A DNA stretch of 33,618 nucleotides from Actinomadura madurae (GTDB taxonomy: Bacteria > Actinomycetota > Actinomycetes > Streptosporangiales > Streptosporangiaceae), in contig NZ_FOVH01000035.1 of NCBI RefSeq assembly GCF_900115095.1, positions 1 through 33,618 on the forward strand, read 5' to 3'. The notes beneath the pieces are model-generated. The model saw nothing but the letters and a program-made list of their open reading frames with translations, had not been told where the DNA came from and ran no database searches. Shown here piece by piece: positions 7,391 to 15,493 of the stretch; within the stretch, counting starts at the first letter, position 1; each line of letters starts with the position of its first letter. The position numbers were made by a program, and so were the translations under genes.

Positions 7391-8702
7391 TTATGCGGCG
7401 TAGATGGCGCCGGTGACGGTGGCGGCGGCCATGGCGATGACGCTGAGGCCGAGGGTCCAGGGCCAGGCGAAGCGCTGCAGCGTCCCGATGTCGGTCCGCA
7501 GCAGGGTGGCGACGAAGTAGATCGGGGCGATCAGCGGGCTGAGCGAGTGCAGGGGCATGCCGATCAGGGCGGCGCGGGCGACCACCTCGGGCGGGATGCC
7601 GAACTCTCCGGCGGTCTGCGCGAGGATCGGGACGACGCCGAGGTAGAAGCCGTCGGTCGACAGGATGATCAGCATCGGCATGGAGAGCGCCGCGGTGACG
7701 AAGGCGAAGGCCCCGCCCCAGCTCTGCGGGACGGCCGAGATGATGTGGTCGGACATCGCCTCGACCATGCCGCTCTCGCTGATGATGCCGGTGAACGCGC
7801 CGGCCGCCAGGATGAGCGTGATCAGCATGACGACGGTGCCGGCGTGCGGCTTCAGCCGCTCCTGCTGCTCGCGCAGGTTGGGGAAGTTGACCGTGATCGC
7901 GATCGCGAACGCGGTCATCACCAGCGCCGGCAGGGGCATGATCCCGAGCCCCAGGCCCACCATGAGCGCGACCGTGAGCGGGAAGTTGAACCAGAAGTTC
8001 CGGGGCTCGATCACCGTGCGGGGTTCGTGGGCGCCCCCACGGTGCGTCGGCGCCCCCCGGTGCGTCCGCCTCCGCCGGCGCTTCGAGCCCGCGCAGCCGC
8101 TTCCGCTCCGCGCGGCCGAGGACGTAGGCGAAGACGAGGCAGGCCGCGAGCGAGACGAAGAACGCCGGCAGCATGGGGACGACGATGTCGGTGATGTCGA
8201 TCTTGAGGGAGATCGCCATCCGGGCCGCCGGGCCGCCCCACGGCATCCAGTTGAGGATCGGGCAGATGACGCCCAGCAGCATGGCGATGATCAGCGGGTT
8301 GACGCCGACCCGGCGGTAGATCGGATACATCGCGGACACGGTGATCAGCACGGCCGTGGCGCCGTCGCCGTCCAGGCCGACGATCATGACCAGGATCGCG
8401 GTGCCCACCACGATCCGCACCGGATCGTCGCCCACCGCGGCGACGATCCGGCGGACGAACGGCTCGAACAGCCCGCATTCGAACATCACCAGGAAATACA
8501 TCAGGGCGAAGACGAGCATCACCGCGGTCGGCGCGGTTTCCGCGATTCCGGAGATCATCATGTCGCCCAGATCGGCACCGAGCCCGCCGATCAGTCCGAA
8601 TACCGTGGGGACGAGGATGAGCGCGGCGACCGCCGACAGCCTTTTCGTCATGACCAATGCGGTGAAGAGGCCGATCGTCCCGAACCCCAGGAGAGCCAGC
8701 AT
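7391..8702 (-). pseudogene. CitMHS-family citrate/carboxylate transporter, interrupted by a frameshift
   Basis: The gene encodes a metal-citrate:proton symporter of the CitMHS family in the inner membrane. The N-terminal part (8702 down to about 8060) reads 'MLALLGFGTIGLFTALVMTK', then 'LILVPTVFGLIGG', 'GLDGDGATAVLITVSAMYP' and 'PILNWMPWGGPAAR'. The C-terminal part (from about 8020 to 7391) reads 'IEPRNFWFNFPLTVALMVG', 'ILSTDGFYLGVVPILAQ' and 'MPLHSLSPLIAPIYF'. The halves lie in different frames. One surplus base in 8022-8060, within runs of five and six C on the plus strand, accounts for it. With one base removed the protein would be about 436 aa, the family's usual size. The start at 8702 has AGAGGAA upstream. 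Either a sequencing error or a real inactivating or reversible slip is possible. Confidence 0.82.
8022..8060. repeat. Imperfect tandem repeat with homopolymer runs at the frameshift
   Basis: On the minus strand two adjacent copies of a unit beginning GCACCG, followed by a G run and GCGCC(G/C)AC, occur as 18- and 19-base versions. The runs (C6 at 8053-8058 and C5 at 8034-8038 on the plus strand) lie in the linker between the two halves of the transporter. The one-base difference between copies is where the frame changes. Confidence 0.6.
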
Positions 8703-8777
8703 GGTGTTTCCTCTCTGCTGTGACCCCCGCCAAGGCACCCGGCAAGCGGAATGACCTCGGAAGACTTTTGCGACGAG

Positions 8778-8848
8778 GCCGAGCGTAGGAGCCCGGTCGC
8801 GGCGGGTCGTCACACCGTCCGGGGAGGCGTATCCCCTGGTCGGGGGAC
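8778..8848. promoter_or_regulatory. Promoter/operator module A (transporter operon and kinase gene)
   Basis: This region aligns with module B (20873-20944) over about 70 bases with one single-base gap, at roughly 70% identity by eye. The core 8808-8848 (41 bases) aligns without gaps and holds CCGGGGA, TCCCC and CGGGGGAC blocks, that is, G4A/TC4 half-sites. Left of the core, GTCGCGGCGG and CCGAG-N2-TAGGA are shared. On the minus strand the latter contains a -10-like TACGCT (8787 to 8782) pointing at the transporter gene. The right end abuts the -35 zone of the plus-strand kinase gene. Binding by the cluster's NarL-type regulator is inferred. Confidence 0.6.
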
Positions 8849-8870
8849 TCCTCGCCCGGTGTGGTCCGGA

Positions 8871-8876
8871 TAACAT
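8871..8876 (+). promoter_or_regulatory. Possible -10 box giving a leaderless kinase mRNA
   Basis: TAACAT ends 7 bases before the GTG at 8884, which has no ribosome-binding site. Initiation at the start codon would make a leaderless transcript, which is common in actinomycetes. No good -35 is present, and module A ends just upstream, consistent with activator-dependent transcription. Confidence 0.4.
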
Positions 8877-8883
8877 CGCTTCG

Positions 8884-10143
8884 GTGGCGAATGCGGACGA
8901 CGCCGGGACGGCGGTGGCGCGGGCGTCCCCGCGATGGGCGGACGCTCCCCGCGTGATGCGCTCCCTCGAACGGCGGGCCCTCCCCGTCGCCGTCGCGTGC
9001 CTGCTGGTCGACGCCGTGGTGGTGGGCGTCGCGACGCCGGACCTGCCCGTCGCGCTCCGGGCCGGGGTGCTCGCCGCCGTCGTGGGCGTCGACGCCGCCC
9101 TGGCGCTGCCCGTCCGGTACTCCGGGTGGGTCGTCGTCCTGCACGCGGTCACCGCGGTCGGCCTCGCCGTCGTGCTCCGCGGGACCCCCGAGCCCGAGCT
9201 CGACCTGGTCGGGACGGTGATCGCCGCCTACCGCGCCGGCGCGTGGCTGCGCGGCCGGTGGAGCGTCGGCGCCGTCTCCGCGCTGGCGGTGGGCGCGGTC
9301 ACCGCGCAGTTGGTCGCCGACCCGGCGAACCCCCTCGCGGCCGCCACCGAGATGATGAAGGACGCGTGCATTCCCTGGCTGGTCGGCAGGTACACCTCGT
9401 CCCGCCGCGCGCACATTTCGGAACTGCGCCACAACCGGGAGAACGAATTGCGCGAGGCCGCCGCGGAAATGGAGAGGGCGGTCGACAGGGTCCGGACGTC
9501 GATCGCGCGTGATCTGCACGATGTCATTTCCCACCACGTGAGCGCGATCGGGGTGCACGCGGGCGCCGCGCGGATGAAACTCGCCGCCAAACCGGAATTC
9601 GCCGATTCGGAGATCATGGACTCGCTCGGGGCCGTCGAGTCGTCCAGCCGTTCGGCGATGGCCGACCTGCGCCGCATGCTCGACGTCCTGCACGAGAAGG
9701 CGGACTCGACCGACCAGCTCGGGCTCGCCAACCTCGTCGACCTGTTCGACGGGGTGCACCGGTCGGGGCTGGCCGTCCGGTTCCGGGTGAGCGGCGCGCC
9801 GCGCGGGCTGCCCGGCCCCGTCGACGCCGCGCTGTACCGGATCACCCAGGAGATGCTGACCAACGCGCTGCGGTACGGGGACGGGAACGTCGTGGAGGTC
9901 GATCTCGACTTCGGCGAGACCCGGATCGTGCTGACCGCGCGCAACGGCATCGGGCCGCGGTCCGAGCGCGGCGACCGCCCCTCGACCGGGCGCGGGCTGG
10001 ACGGCATCCGCAGCCGGGCCGCCCTGTTCGGGGGCACCGTCTCCCACGGACCCGACGCCGCCGGCCGGACCTGGGTGACCAGGGTCAGCGTGTCCTGCGG
10101 CGCCCCATCACCAGGAGAAGCACCGTCATGTTCCGCGTACTGA
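8884..10143 (+). CDS. NarL-type sensor histidine kinase (HisKA_3), 419 aa
   Basis: This is a membrane sensor kinase. Residues about 30-140 contain four or five hydrophobic segments without a large extracellular loop, so the signal may be sensed in or near the membrane. The dimerisation/phosphoacceptor box 'SIARDLHDVISHHVSAIGV' places the phosphorylated histidine at H212. The HATPase_c part carries 'ITQEMLTNALRYG' (N box) and a C-terminal 'GRGLDGIRSRAALFGG' (G box). The GTG at 8884 fits a leaderless start; an ATG at 8956 ('MRSLERRALPV') is the alternative. The stop overlaps the regulator's start by 16 bases, so the two are translationally coupled. It lies between two catabolic operons, and sensing a carboxylate or hydroxy acid is inferred. 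Confidence 0.88.
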   Translation: MANADDAGTAVARASPRWADAPRVMRSLERRALPVAVACLLVDAVVVGVATPDLPVALRAGVLAAVVGVDAALALPVRYSGWVVVLHAVTAVGLAVVLRGTPEPELDLVGTVIAAYRAGAWLRGRWSVGAVSALAVGAVTAQLVADPANPLAAATEMMKDACIPWLVGRYTSSRRAHISELRHNRENELREAAAEMERAVDRVRTSIARDLHDVISHHVSAIGVHAGAARMKLAAKPEFADSEIMDSLGAVESSSRSAMADLRRMLDVLHEKADSTDQLGLANLVDLFDGVHRSGLAVRFRVSGAPRGLPGPVDAALYRITQEMLTNALRYGDGNVVEVDLDFGETRIVLTARNGIGPRSERGDRPSTGRGLDGIRSRAALFGGTVSHGPDAAGRTWVTRVSVSCGAPSPGEAPSCSAY

Positions 10144-10811
10144 TCGCCGACGACCACGCGACCTTCCGGTCCGGCCTGCGCGCGATCCTCAGCACCCAGC
10201 CGGACTTCGAGTGCGTGGCCGAGGTCGCGGACGGGCGCGCCGCGGTCGCGGAGACCATCCGGCTGCGCCCGGACCTCGCGATCCTGGACGTCCGGATGCC
10301 CAAGTTCGACGGGCTGGCGGCGGCGGCCGAGATCGTCGCCTCGGGGCTGACCGGTGTCCGCATGCTGATGCTCACCACCTACGACAGCGACGAGTACCTG
10401 CACCGCGCGCTGACCGCCGGGGTCCACGGCTTCGTGCTCAAGAGCCTGCCGCCGGAGGAGCTCATCGCCGCGGTCCGGGCGGCGGCGCGCGGCGACGCCT
10501 ACGTGGACCCGTCGGTCGTGCGGCGGCTCACGCCGCGCATCGCCGACGCCCTGGCCCCGGCCGAGGAGGCGCCCCCGGAGCCGCCGCCCGGGATGGTCCG
10601 GCTGACGGCGCGGGAGCGCGAGGTGTTCGTGCTGCTCGCGGAGGGGTTCACGAATCCGGAGATCGGCGCGCGCCTCTACATCGGCGACGAGACCGTCAAG
10701 ACCCATGTCTCGCGGATCCTCACCAAGCTGAAGCTGCGCGACCGGGTGCACGCCGTCCGGTACGCCTACCGGCACGGCATCGTCCAGGTCGGGGACGAGC
10801 AGGACCTCTAG
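10128..10811 (+). CDS. NarL/FixJ-type response regulator, 227 aa
   Basis: The receiver domain (about 1-120) shows the acidic pocket 'IADDH', the phosphorylated aspartate D54 in 'LAILDVRMPKFDG', and 'KSLPPEEL'. After a proline-rich linker, a LuxR-type helix-turn-helix follows (about 155-215): 'LTAREREVFVLLAEG', 'TNPEIGARLYIGDETVKTHV', 'SRILTKLKLRDRVHAV'. It overlaps the kinase gene by 16 bases and is its evident partner. The related modules A and B in front of both catabolic operons are the natural candidate targets. The gene converges with the lactate-monooxygenase-like gene, with 25 bases between the stops and a small GACGCG/CGCGTC dyad in that gap. Confidence 0.92.
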   Translation: MFRVLIADDHATFRSGLRAILSTQPDFECVAEVADGRAAVAETIRLRPDLAILDVRMPKFDGLAAAAEIVASGLTGVRMLMLTTYDSDEYLHRALTAGVHGFVLKSLPPEELIAAVRAAARGDAYVDPSVVRRLTPRIADALAPAEEAPPEPPPGMVRLTAREREVFVLLAEGFTNPEIGARLYIGDETVKTHVSRILTKLKLRDRVHAVRYAYRHGIVQVGDEQDL

Positions 10812-10836
10812 GACGCGCAACCGCCCGCGGGACGCG

Positions 10837-11997
10837 TCATCCCGCCTTCCTGGTGTTCGCGCGCACGGCCGCGAGGTCGGGGTACCCGTTCACGGCCATC
10901 AGCAGGTCCGCCTCGGCGAGCAGCATCCGCAGCACGTGGACCAGCCCGGCGACGCCGCCGAGCGCGAGCCCGTAGACGTAGGGGCGGCCGATGCCGACCA
11001 TGGTGGCGCCGAGGCCGAGGGCCTTGACCACGTCGGACCCGCTCCGGACGCCGGAGTCGAACAGGACCGGCACCTGGTCGTCGCAGGCCGCCACCACGTC
11101 CGGTAGGAGTTCGAGGGCGCTGAGGCCGCCGTTGGCCTGGCGCCCGCCGTGGTTGGAGCAGTAGACGCCGTCCACGCCGGCGTCGACGGCGCGGCGGGCG
11201 TCGTCCGGGTGGCAGATCCCCTTGAGGACGATCGGCAGCTCGGTCAGCGACCGGAGCCAGCCCAGGTCGGCCCAGGTCAGCGGGTTGCCGAAGGTCTCCG
11301 CCCAGGTGCGGACGTCCTCCCGCGGCGCGCCGGCCGGACCGGCGAGGCGGCGGAAGACCGGATCGCCGGAGTAGTTCTTCAGGACGTGCCCGCGCAGCTG
11401 GGGGAAGTTGCCGGTGGCCAGGTCGCGGGGCCGCCAGCCGGGGATCCAGGTGTCGAGGGTGACCGCGATGGCGCGGTAGCCGGCCTTCTCCGCGCGCTCG
11501 ACCAGGCTGGCCGCGAGATCGCGGTCCTTGGGCGTGTAGAGCTGGAAGAGGCTGGGCGTCGGGCCCGCGTGCTCGATCACCTCCTCCAGCGGGTCCTGCA
11601 TGAGCGTGGAGAACATCGCGGGCACGCCGGTCTCGGCGGCGGCCCGCGCGACCGCGATGTCCCCGTGCCCGTCGGCGGTGACCAGCCCGGCCACGCCGAT
11701 CGGCGCCATGAAGATCGGGGCGGGGAACGTCTGCCCCCACACCGTGACCGACATGTCGCGCTTCTCGGCGCCGACCAGCATGCGCGGTATCAGTCCCCAC
11801 CGCGCGAACGCGTCGGCGTTGCGGCGCTGGGTCGCCTCGTCCCCCGCTCCGCCCGCGATGTAGGAGTGCAGCGACCGCGGGAGCGCGGCGGCGGCCTTGC
11901 GCTCCAGCGTCGCGTAGTCCATCGGGAGGTCCGAGACGTTCCCGCTCAACGCGTCGAGGTAGATCTCGAACTGGTAGTCACCGAATTGGCCGGTCAT
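10837..11997 (-). CDS. Lactate 2-monooxygenase-like FMN-dependent alpha-hydroxyacid oxidase, 386 aa
   Basis: This is a FMN-dependent enzyme of the L-2-hydroxyacid oxidase family. It shows 'SYIAGGAGDE' (Y46), the FMN strand 'APIFMAPIGVAG' (93-104), 'QLYTPKDRD' (Y154), K259 in 'IVLKGICHPDDA', the active-site 'SNHGGRQ' (H283, R286) and the phosphate loop 'DSGVRSGSDVVKAL'. The longer loop 'DTWIPGWRPRDLATGNFPQL' with 'SGDPVFRRL' is typical of lactate 2-monooxygenases, which convert L-lactate with O2 to acetate and CO2. A different 2-hydroxy acid is equally possible here. It is the last gene of the eight-gene operon, 15 bases after the DUF4387 gene. Confidence 0.88.
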   Translation of the reverse strand: MTGQFGDYQFEIYLDALSGNVSDLPMDYATLERKAAAALPRSLHSYIAGGAGDEATQRRNADAFARWGLIPRMLVGAEKRDMSVTVWGQTFPAPIFMAPIGVAGLVTADGHGDIAVARAAAETGVPAMFSTLMQDPLEEVIEHAGPTPSLFQLYTPKDRDLAASLVERAEKAGYRAIAVTLDTWIPGWRPRDLATGNFPQLRGHVLKNYSGDPVFRRLAGPAGAPREDVRTWAETFGNPLTWADLGWLRSLTELPIVLKGICHPDDARRAVDAGVDGVYCSNHGGRQANGGLSALELLPDVVAACDDQVPVLFDSGVRSGSDVVKALGLGATMVGIGRPYVYGLALGGVAGLVHVLRMLLAEADLLMAVNGYPDLAAVRANTRKAG

Positions 11998-12012
11998 GCC
12001 GTTCCCGTCCTC

Positions 12013-12321
12013 TCAGGAGAGTTCGACGTCGAGCAGGTAGGCGTACTGCTGGCCGGAATGCAGGTCGCGTTCCTCGACACCGCCCTGCGGGACGCGCCGT
12101 GGATAAGAAATCTTCAGAACCTTCAACTGGGGGATCGGGTAGAAGGACACGGTCTCCGGATCGACGCCGTAGATCGTCCCGACCGACTCGGCGCTGAGCG
12201 CCGGGCTCCGGACGTAGCGGTCGTAGTTCTCCTCGCCGTCGAACATCAGGTCGATCGTGACCCAGAACGGCCCCGCCACCTTCGATTCGACGTGCCGGCA
12301 GACTTCACTGACCTTGGGCAT
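12013..12321 (-). CDS. DUF4387 protein (AtuA partner), 102 aa
   Basis: The sequence 'MPKVSEVCRHVESKVAGPFW', then 'VTIDLMFDGEENYDRYVRSP' and 'VSFYPIPQLKVLKISYPRR', is the pattern of DUF4387, a ~100-residue protein encoded next to AtuA-family genes and fused to them in some organisms. Its biochemical role is not known to me. Adjacency suggests it is a subunit of the AtuA enzyme. It starts 28 bases after the AtuA stop and runs 15 bases into the lactate-monooxygenase-like gene, all in one operon. Confidence 0.82.
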   Translation of the reverse strand: MPKVSEVCRHVESKVAGPFWVTIDLMFDGEENYDRYVRSPALSAESVGTIYGVDPETVSFYPIPQLKVLKISYPRRVPQGGVEERDLHSGQQYAYLLDVELS

Positions 12322-12349
12322 CGCTGGCCACCTTCTCTCTCTCGGTTCT

Positions 12350-13711
12350 TCAGGCGTCGATCATTTCGAAGCGGACGAGTTCCAGCGGATCGTCGAGGCT
12401 GACCACATGGTTCAGCTCGTACTGGTAGACGGGGCCGCGGTCGATGTCGCCGGGCGTGAACGCCCAGCCGTAACTGGGCAGCTCCATTCCCATCCGGATG
12501 GGCATGTGGAAGAAGTACGGGTTGCAGGCTTTCGCCATCTCGCTCGCGAGTTCCTGCGTCTTGGCCGTGATGACGCCCATCAGGCCGATTTCGAGGGGCA
12601 CCGAGCCCGGAGCCGGCGGCATGCCGCTCACCCCGTTGTAGCCGTACATGCGCAGGGAGATGTGGAAGTCGCCCTCGTCGAGACCGGTGGCCGACTTCGC
12701 CCGTTCGGTCATCGTGAACAGCATCTTGTCGTGGAACGTCTGGGGGTCGGCCAGCACGTCGGGATCGGCGATCCCGACGATCATGATGGTCTGGAAGAGG
12801 TTCCCAGAGGCGCCTTCCAGCTTCATCGTGTACGGCCGCGGAATCCACTCCGAGCCGGTCACCCGCACCTTCGACTCGGTCAGCTGGACGTACTCGCAGC
12901 CCGTCACGTCGAGCTCGCCGCCCGGCTCGGTCAGCCGCCACGGGTTCTTGTTCTCGTAGAGGAAGTGCCCCGAGATGCCGTTCACCGTGGCCTTGAACCG
13001 CGGGTCCACCGGCTCGACGTCGAAGCCGTCCGCGCCGATCTCGATCAGCACCCCGCGCTGGCCGGTCTTCGCCGACGTGGCCTGGCCGCCGCACTCGGCG
13101 ATCTTGCCGGCGTGCCAGGACGGGCCGGCGGGCGCGCCCTTCCACAGCGGGTAGGCGGCGATGACCGCCGGATCGGAGGCGCGCCCGCCGATGATGATGT
13201 CGGCGCCGGCCTCCAGCGCGGCGAAGTAGGGCTCGGGCCCCATCAGGGCGACGATGTGCAGGCAGCGGTCGATCCGCGCCTCGTCGAGGTCGCCGAGCGG
13301 CGGCAGGTTGGAGATCCGGCCCTCGGCGAGCTTCCGCTTGACGATCTCCGGCGACTGCTCCGAGTAGAGCAGCGCGATCTTCGGCGAGTACCCCTTCTCC
13401 TTGGCGATCTCCAGGACGATGTCCCGCGTCCAGTCGACGTTCAGGTCGCCGCCCGCCTGCCCGGCCGTGCCGATCAGCAGCGGGATCTCCGCGGTCCGCT
13501 GGGCGTGCATCAGCAGTTCCAGGTCCCTTTTCACGGAGTTGCGGTCGTTCTTGGACATGCCCTTGGCGAGATAGGCCGCGCCGCTGTCCGTCGACCCCGC
13601 GTCCAGTGAGATCGCGTCGGGGTCGCGTGCGAGGGCGAGGTCGATCTCCTCCGGGAAGAGGCCGACGCCCAGTGAACCTTGCGGCACATAGACCTTGATT
13701 GACGTGCTCAT
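12350..13711 (-). CDS. AtuA-family protein (DUF1446), 453 aa
   Basis: Conserved blocks of the acyclic-terpene-utilisation AtuA family are present: 'ISLDAGSTDSGAAYLAKG' near residue 35, 'LLIGTAGQAGGD' near 80, 'ADIIIGGRASDPAVIAAYP' near 175 and 'WHAGKIAECGGQA' near 200. AtuA is required for acyclic terpene degradation in Pseudomonas. Many family members occur in carboxylic-acid clusters with DUF4387, and the reaction is not established to my knowledge. The open frame extends further upstream into the dehydratase gene. The ATG at 13711 is chosen because homology begins there and GAAAGGA precedes it. It lies 26 bases downstream of the dehydratase stop. Confidence 0.85.
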   Translation of the reverse strand: MSTSIKVYVPQGSLGVGLFPEEIDLALARDPDAISLDAGSTDSGAAYLAKGMSKNDRNSVKRDLELLMHAQRTAEIPLLIGTAGQAGGDLNVDWTRDIVLEIAKEKGYSPKIALLYSEQSPEIVKRKLAEGRISNLPPLGDLDEARIDRCLHIVALMGPEPYFAALEAGADIIIGGRASDPAVIAAYPLWKGAPAGPSWHAGKIAECGGQATSAKTGQRGVLIEIGADGFDVEPVDPRFKATVNGISGHFLYENKNPWRLTEPGGELDVTGCEYVQLTESKVRVTGSEWIPRPYTMKLEGASGNLFQTIMIVGIADPDVLADPQTFHDKMLFTMTERAKSATGLDEGDFHISLRMYGYNGVSGMPPAPGSVPLEIGLMGVITAKTQELASEMAKACNPYFFHMPIRMGMELPSYGWAFTPGDIDRGPVYQYELNHVVSLDDPLELVRFEMIDA

Positions 13712-13737
13712 GCCGACGTCCTTTCCATCGGGAGGAA

Positions 13738-15462
13738 TCAGTGCTGGTTGGGTGGGACGGCGCTGCCTGTCTTGCCGACGAGGAAATCCAGATCGCACCC
13801 GTCGTGCGCCTGGTTCACGGTGTCGATGTAGAGCTTCGCGTAACCCCGCGTGGCCTTCGGTTCGGGGATTTCCCGCGCTTCGAGCCGCTCCCGCAGTTCG
13901 TCGTCGGAGATGAGCAGATCGAGCCGGCGCTCGGCCACGTCGAGTTCGATGACGTCGCCATTCCGGACCACGTCCAGCGCGCCGCCGGCGGCCGCTTCGG
14001 GGGACACGTGCAGGACGACCGCGCCGAACGAGGTACCGCTCATCCGCGCGTCGGAGATGCGCACCATGTCCGTGACGCCCTGGGCCAGCAGCTTCGCCGG
14101 AATGGGCATCATGCCGAGCTCCGGCATGCCGGGAAAGCCCTTGGGGCCGCAGTTCTTCAGGACCATGACCGAGTCCGCGTCGATGTCGAGACCGGGATCG
14201 TCGACGCGCTCGTTCAGGTCGTCCTGGTTCTCGAAGACGACGGCCCGGCCCCGGTGCTTGAGCAGCCGCGGCTCCGCGGCGGACGGCTTGATGACGGCGC
14301 CGTCCGGGCACAGGTTGCCGCGCAGGACCGCGATCCCCGAGTGCGACTTGAACGGCTCCGCCACGCTGAAGATCACGTCACGGTCGTGGCACACGGCGCC
14401 GGCGTTGCTCTCCGCGAGCGTGCGGCCGGACGCGGTCAGCGCGCCGCCGTCCAGCAGGCCGGCCTCGCACAGGTCCCGGATGATCACCGGCAGGCCGCCG
14501 GCCTCGTGGAAGTCCTGCATCAGGTGGTCGCCGGACGGCTGGATGTTGAGCAGCGTGGGAATGTCCCTGCCGATCCGGTGCCAGTCCTCGATGGACAGCG
14601 GCACCTCCATCCGCCGCGCCACCGCGGTCAGGTGGATGACGGCGTTGGTCGAGCCCCCGATCGCGGCGTTGACCTTGATCGCGTTCTCGAACGCCGCGCG
14701 GGTCATCAGCCGGTCGAGCGTGAGGTCCTCGCGGACCATGTCGACGACGCGGCGCCCCGCCATGCGCGCGAGCACCCGGCGCCGGGCGTCGACGGCGGGG
14801 ATCGCGGCGTTGCCCGGCAGGCCGACGCCCATCGCCTCCACCATCGCCGCCATCGTCGACCCGGTGCCCATGACGTTGCAGACGCCGACGGTGCGGTTGA
14901 GGCAGGACTCGGCCTCCTCCACGTCCGCGACCGTCGCCCGGCCCGCGCGCAGGTCCGCCGAGAGGTTCCAGACGTCCTTGATCCCGAAGGGCCTGCCGCG
15001 GAAGCTGCCGTTGAGCATCGGCCCCGCCGACACGCCGATCGTCGGCAGGTTCACGCTGGCGGCCCCCATCAGCAGTCCGGGGGTCGTCTTGTCGCAGCCC
15101 ATCATCAGCACCACCCCGTCGAGCGGGTTGGCGCGCAGGGTCTCCTCGACGTCCATGCTGCAGAGGTTGCGCAGCAGCATGGCGGTGGGACGGGTCAGCG
15201 TCTCGCCCGTCGAGATGACGGGGAACTCCATCGGGACGCCGCCCGCCTCCAGGATCCCCTCCCGGACGTGCTGCGCCAGCTCGCGGAAGTGGGAGTTGCA
15301 GGAGGTCAGCTCGGACCAGGTGTTGCAGATGCCGATGACGGGCCTGCCGTCGAAGTGGTCCTCCGGCACGCCGCGGCTTCGCACCCAGCTCCGATGCGCG
15401 AAGCCCTTCGCGCCTCGGCCGCCGAACCAGTCCTGCGACCGGCGATCAGATGTGTCGTCCAT
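13738..15462 (-). CDS. IlvD/Edd-family dehydratase, sugar-acid subtype, 574 aa
   Basis: This is an iron-sulphur dehydratase that removes water from a 2,3-dihydroxy acid to give a 2-keto-3-deoxy acid. Cluster cysteines are C55 ('WSELTSCNSH'), C123 ('MMGCDKTTPG', whose K125 is the likely carbamylated lysine) and C195 ('TVGVCNVMGTGSTM'). The last motif and 'DARMSGTSFGAVVLHVSPEA' match arabonate/xylonate-type dehydratases better than branched-chain dihydroxy-acid dehydratase, so IlvD itself is unlikely. The length is normal. It lies 31 bases after the CMD gene and 26 before AtuA. In this operon it would feed keto acids to an aldolase or hydrolase. Confidence 0.88.
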   Translation of the reverse strand: MDDTSDRRSQDWFGGRGAKGFAHRSWVRSRGVPEDHFDGRPVIGICNTWSELTSCNSHFRELAQHVREGILEAGGVPMEFPVISTGETLTRPTAMLLRNLCSMDVEETLRANPLDGVVLMMGCDKTTPGLLMGAASVNLPTIGVSAGPMLNGSFRGRPFGIKDVWNLSADLRAGRATVADVEEAESCLNRTVGVCNVMGTGSTMAAMVEAMGVGLPGNAAIPAVDARRRVLARMAGRRVVDMVREDLTLDRLMTRAAFENAIKVNAAIGGSTNAVIHLTAVARRMEVPLSIEDWHRIGRDIPTLLNIQPSGDHLMQDFHEAGGLPVIIRDLCEAGLLDGGALTASGRTLAESNAGAVCHDRDVIFSVAEPFKSHSGIAVLRGNLCPDGAVIKPSAAEPRLLKHRGRAVVFENQDDLNERVDDPGLDIDADSVMVLKNCGPKGFPGMPELGMMPIPAKLLAQGVTDMVRISDARMSGTSFGAVVLHVSPEAAAGGALDVVRNGDVIELDVAERRLDLLISDDELRERLEAREIPEPKATRGYAKLYIDTVNQAHDGCDLDFLVGKTGSAVPPNQH

Positions 15463-15493
15463 TGTCCTCCGCCTCGTCTCAGTTCGGCTCGTC

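Noticed and set aside
6429..9152. A 907-residue open frame on the minus strand
   Set aside because: Only its segment 8702 to about 8060 is real (first half of the CitMHS transporter). The rest is Arg/His/Pro-rich shadow of the kinase, the transporter's second half and the FAH gene.
8011..10047. A 678-residue minus-strand frame opposite the histidine kinase
   Set aside because: It is antisense to a well-supported kinase gene and reads as low-complexity Arg/Asp/His/Gly sequence.
13738..15462. Biosynthetic dihydroxy-acid dehydratase (ilvD)
   Set aside because: The VCNVMGTGST and ARMSGTSFG motifs and the catabolic operon fit the sugar-acid dehydratase branch instead.
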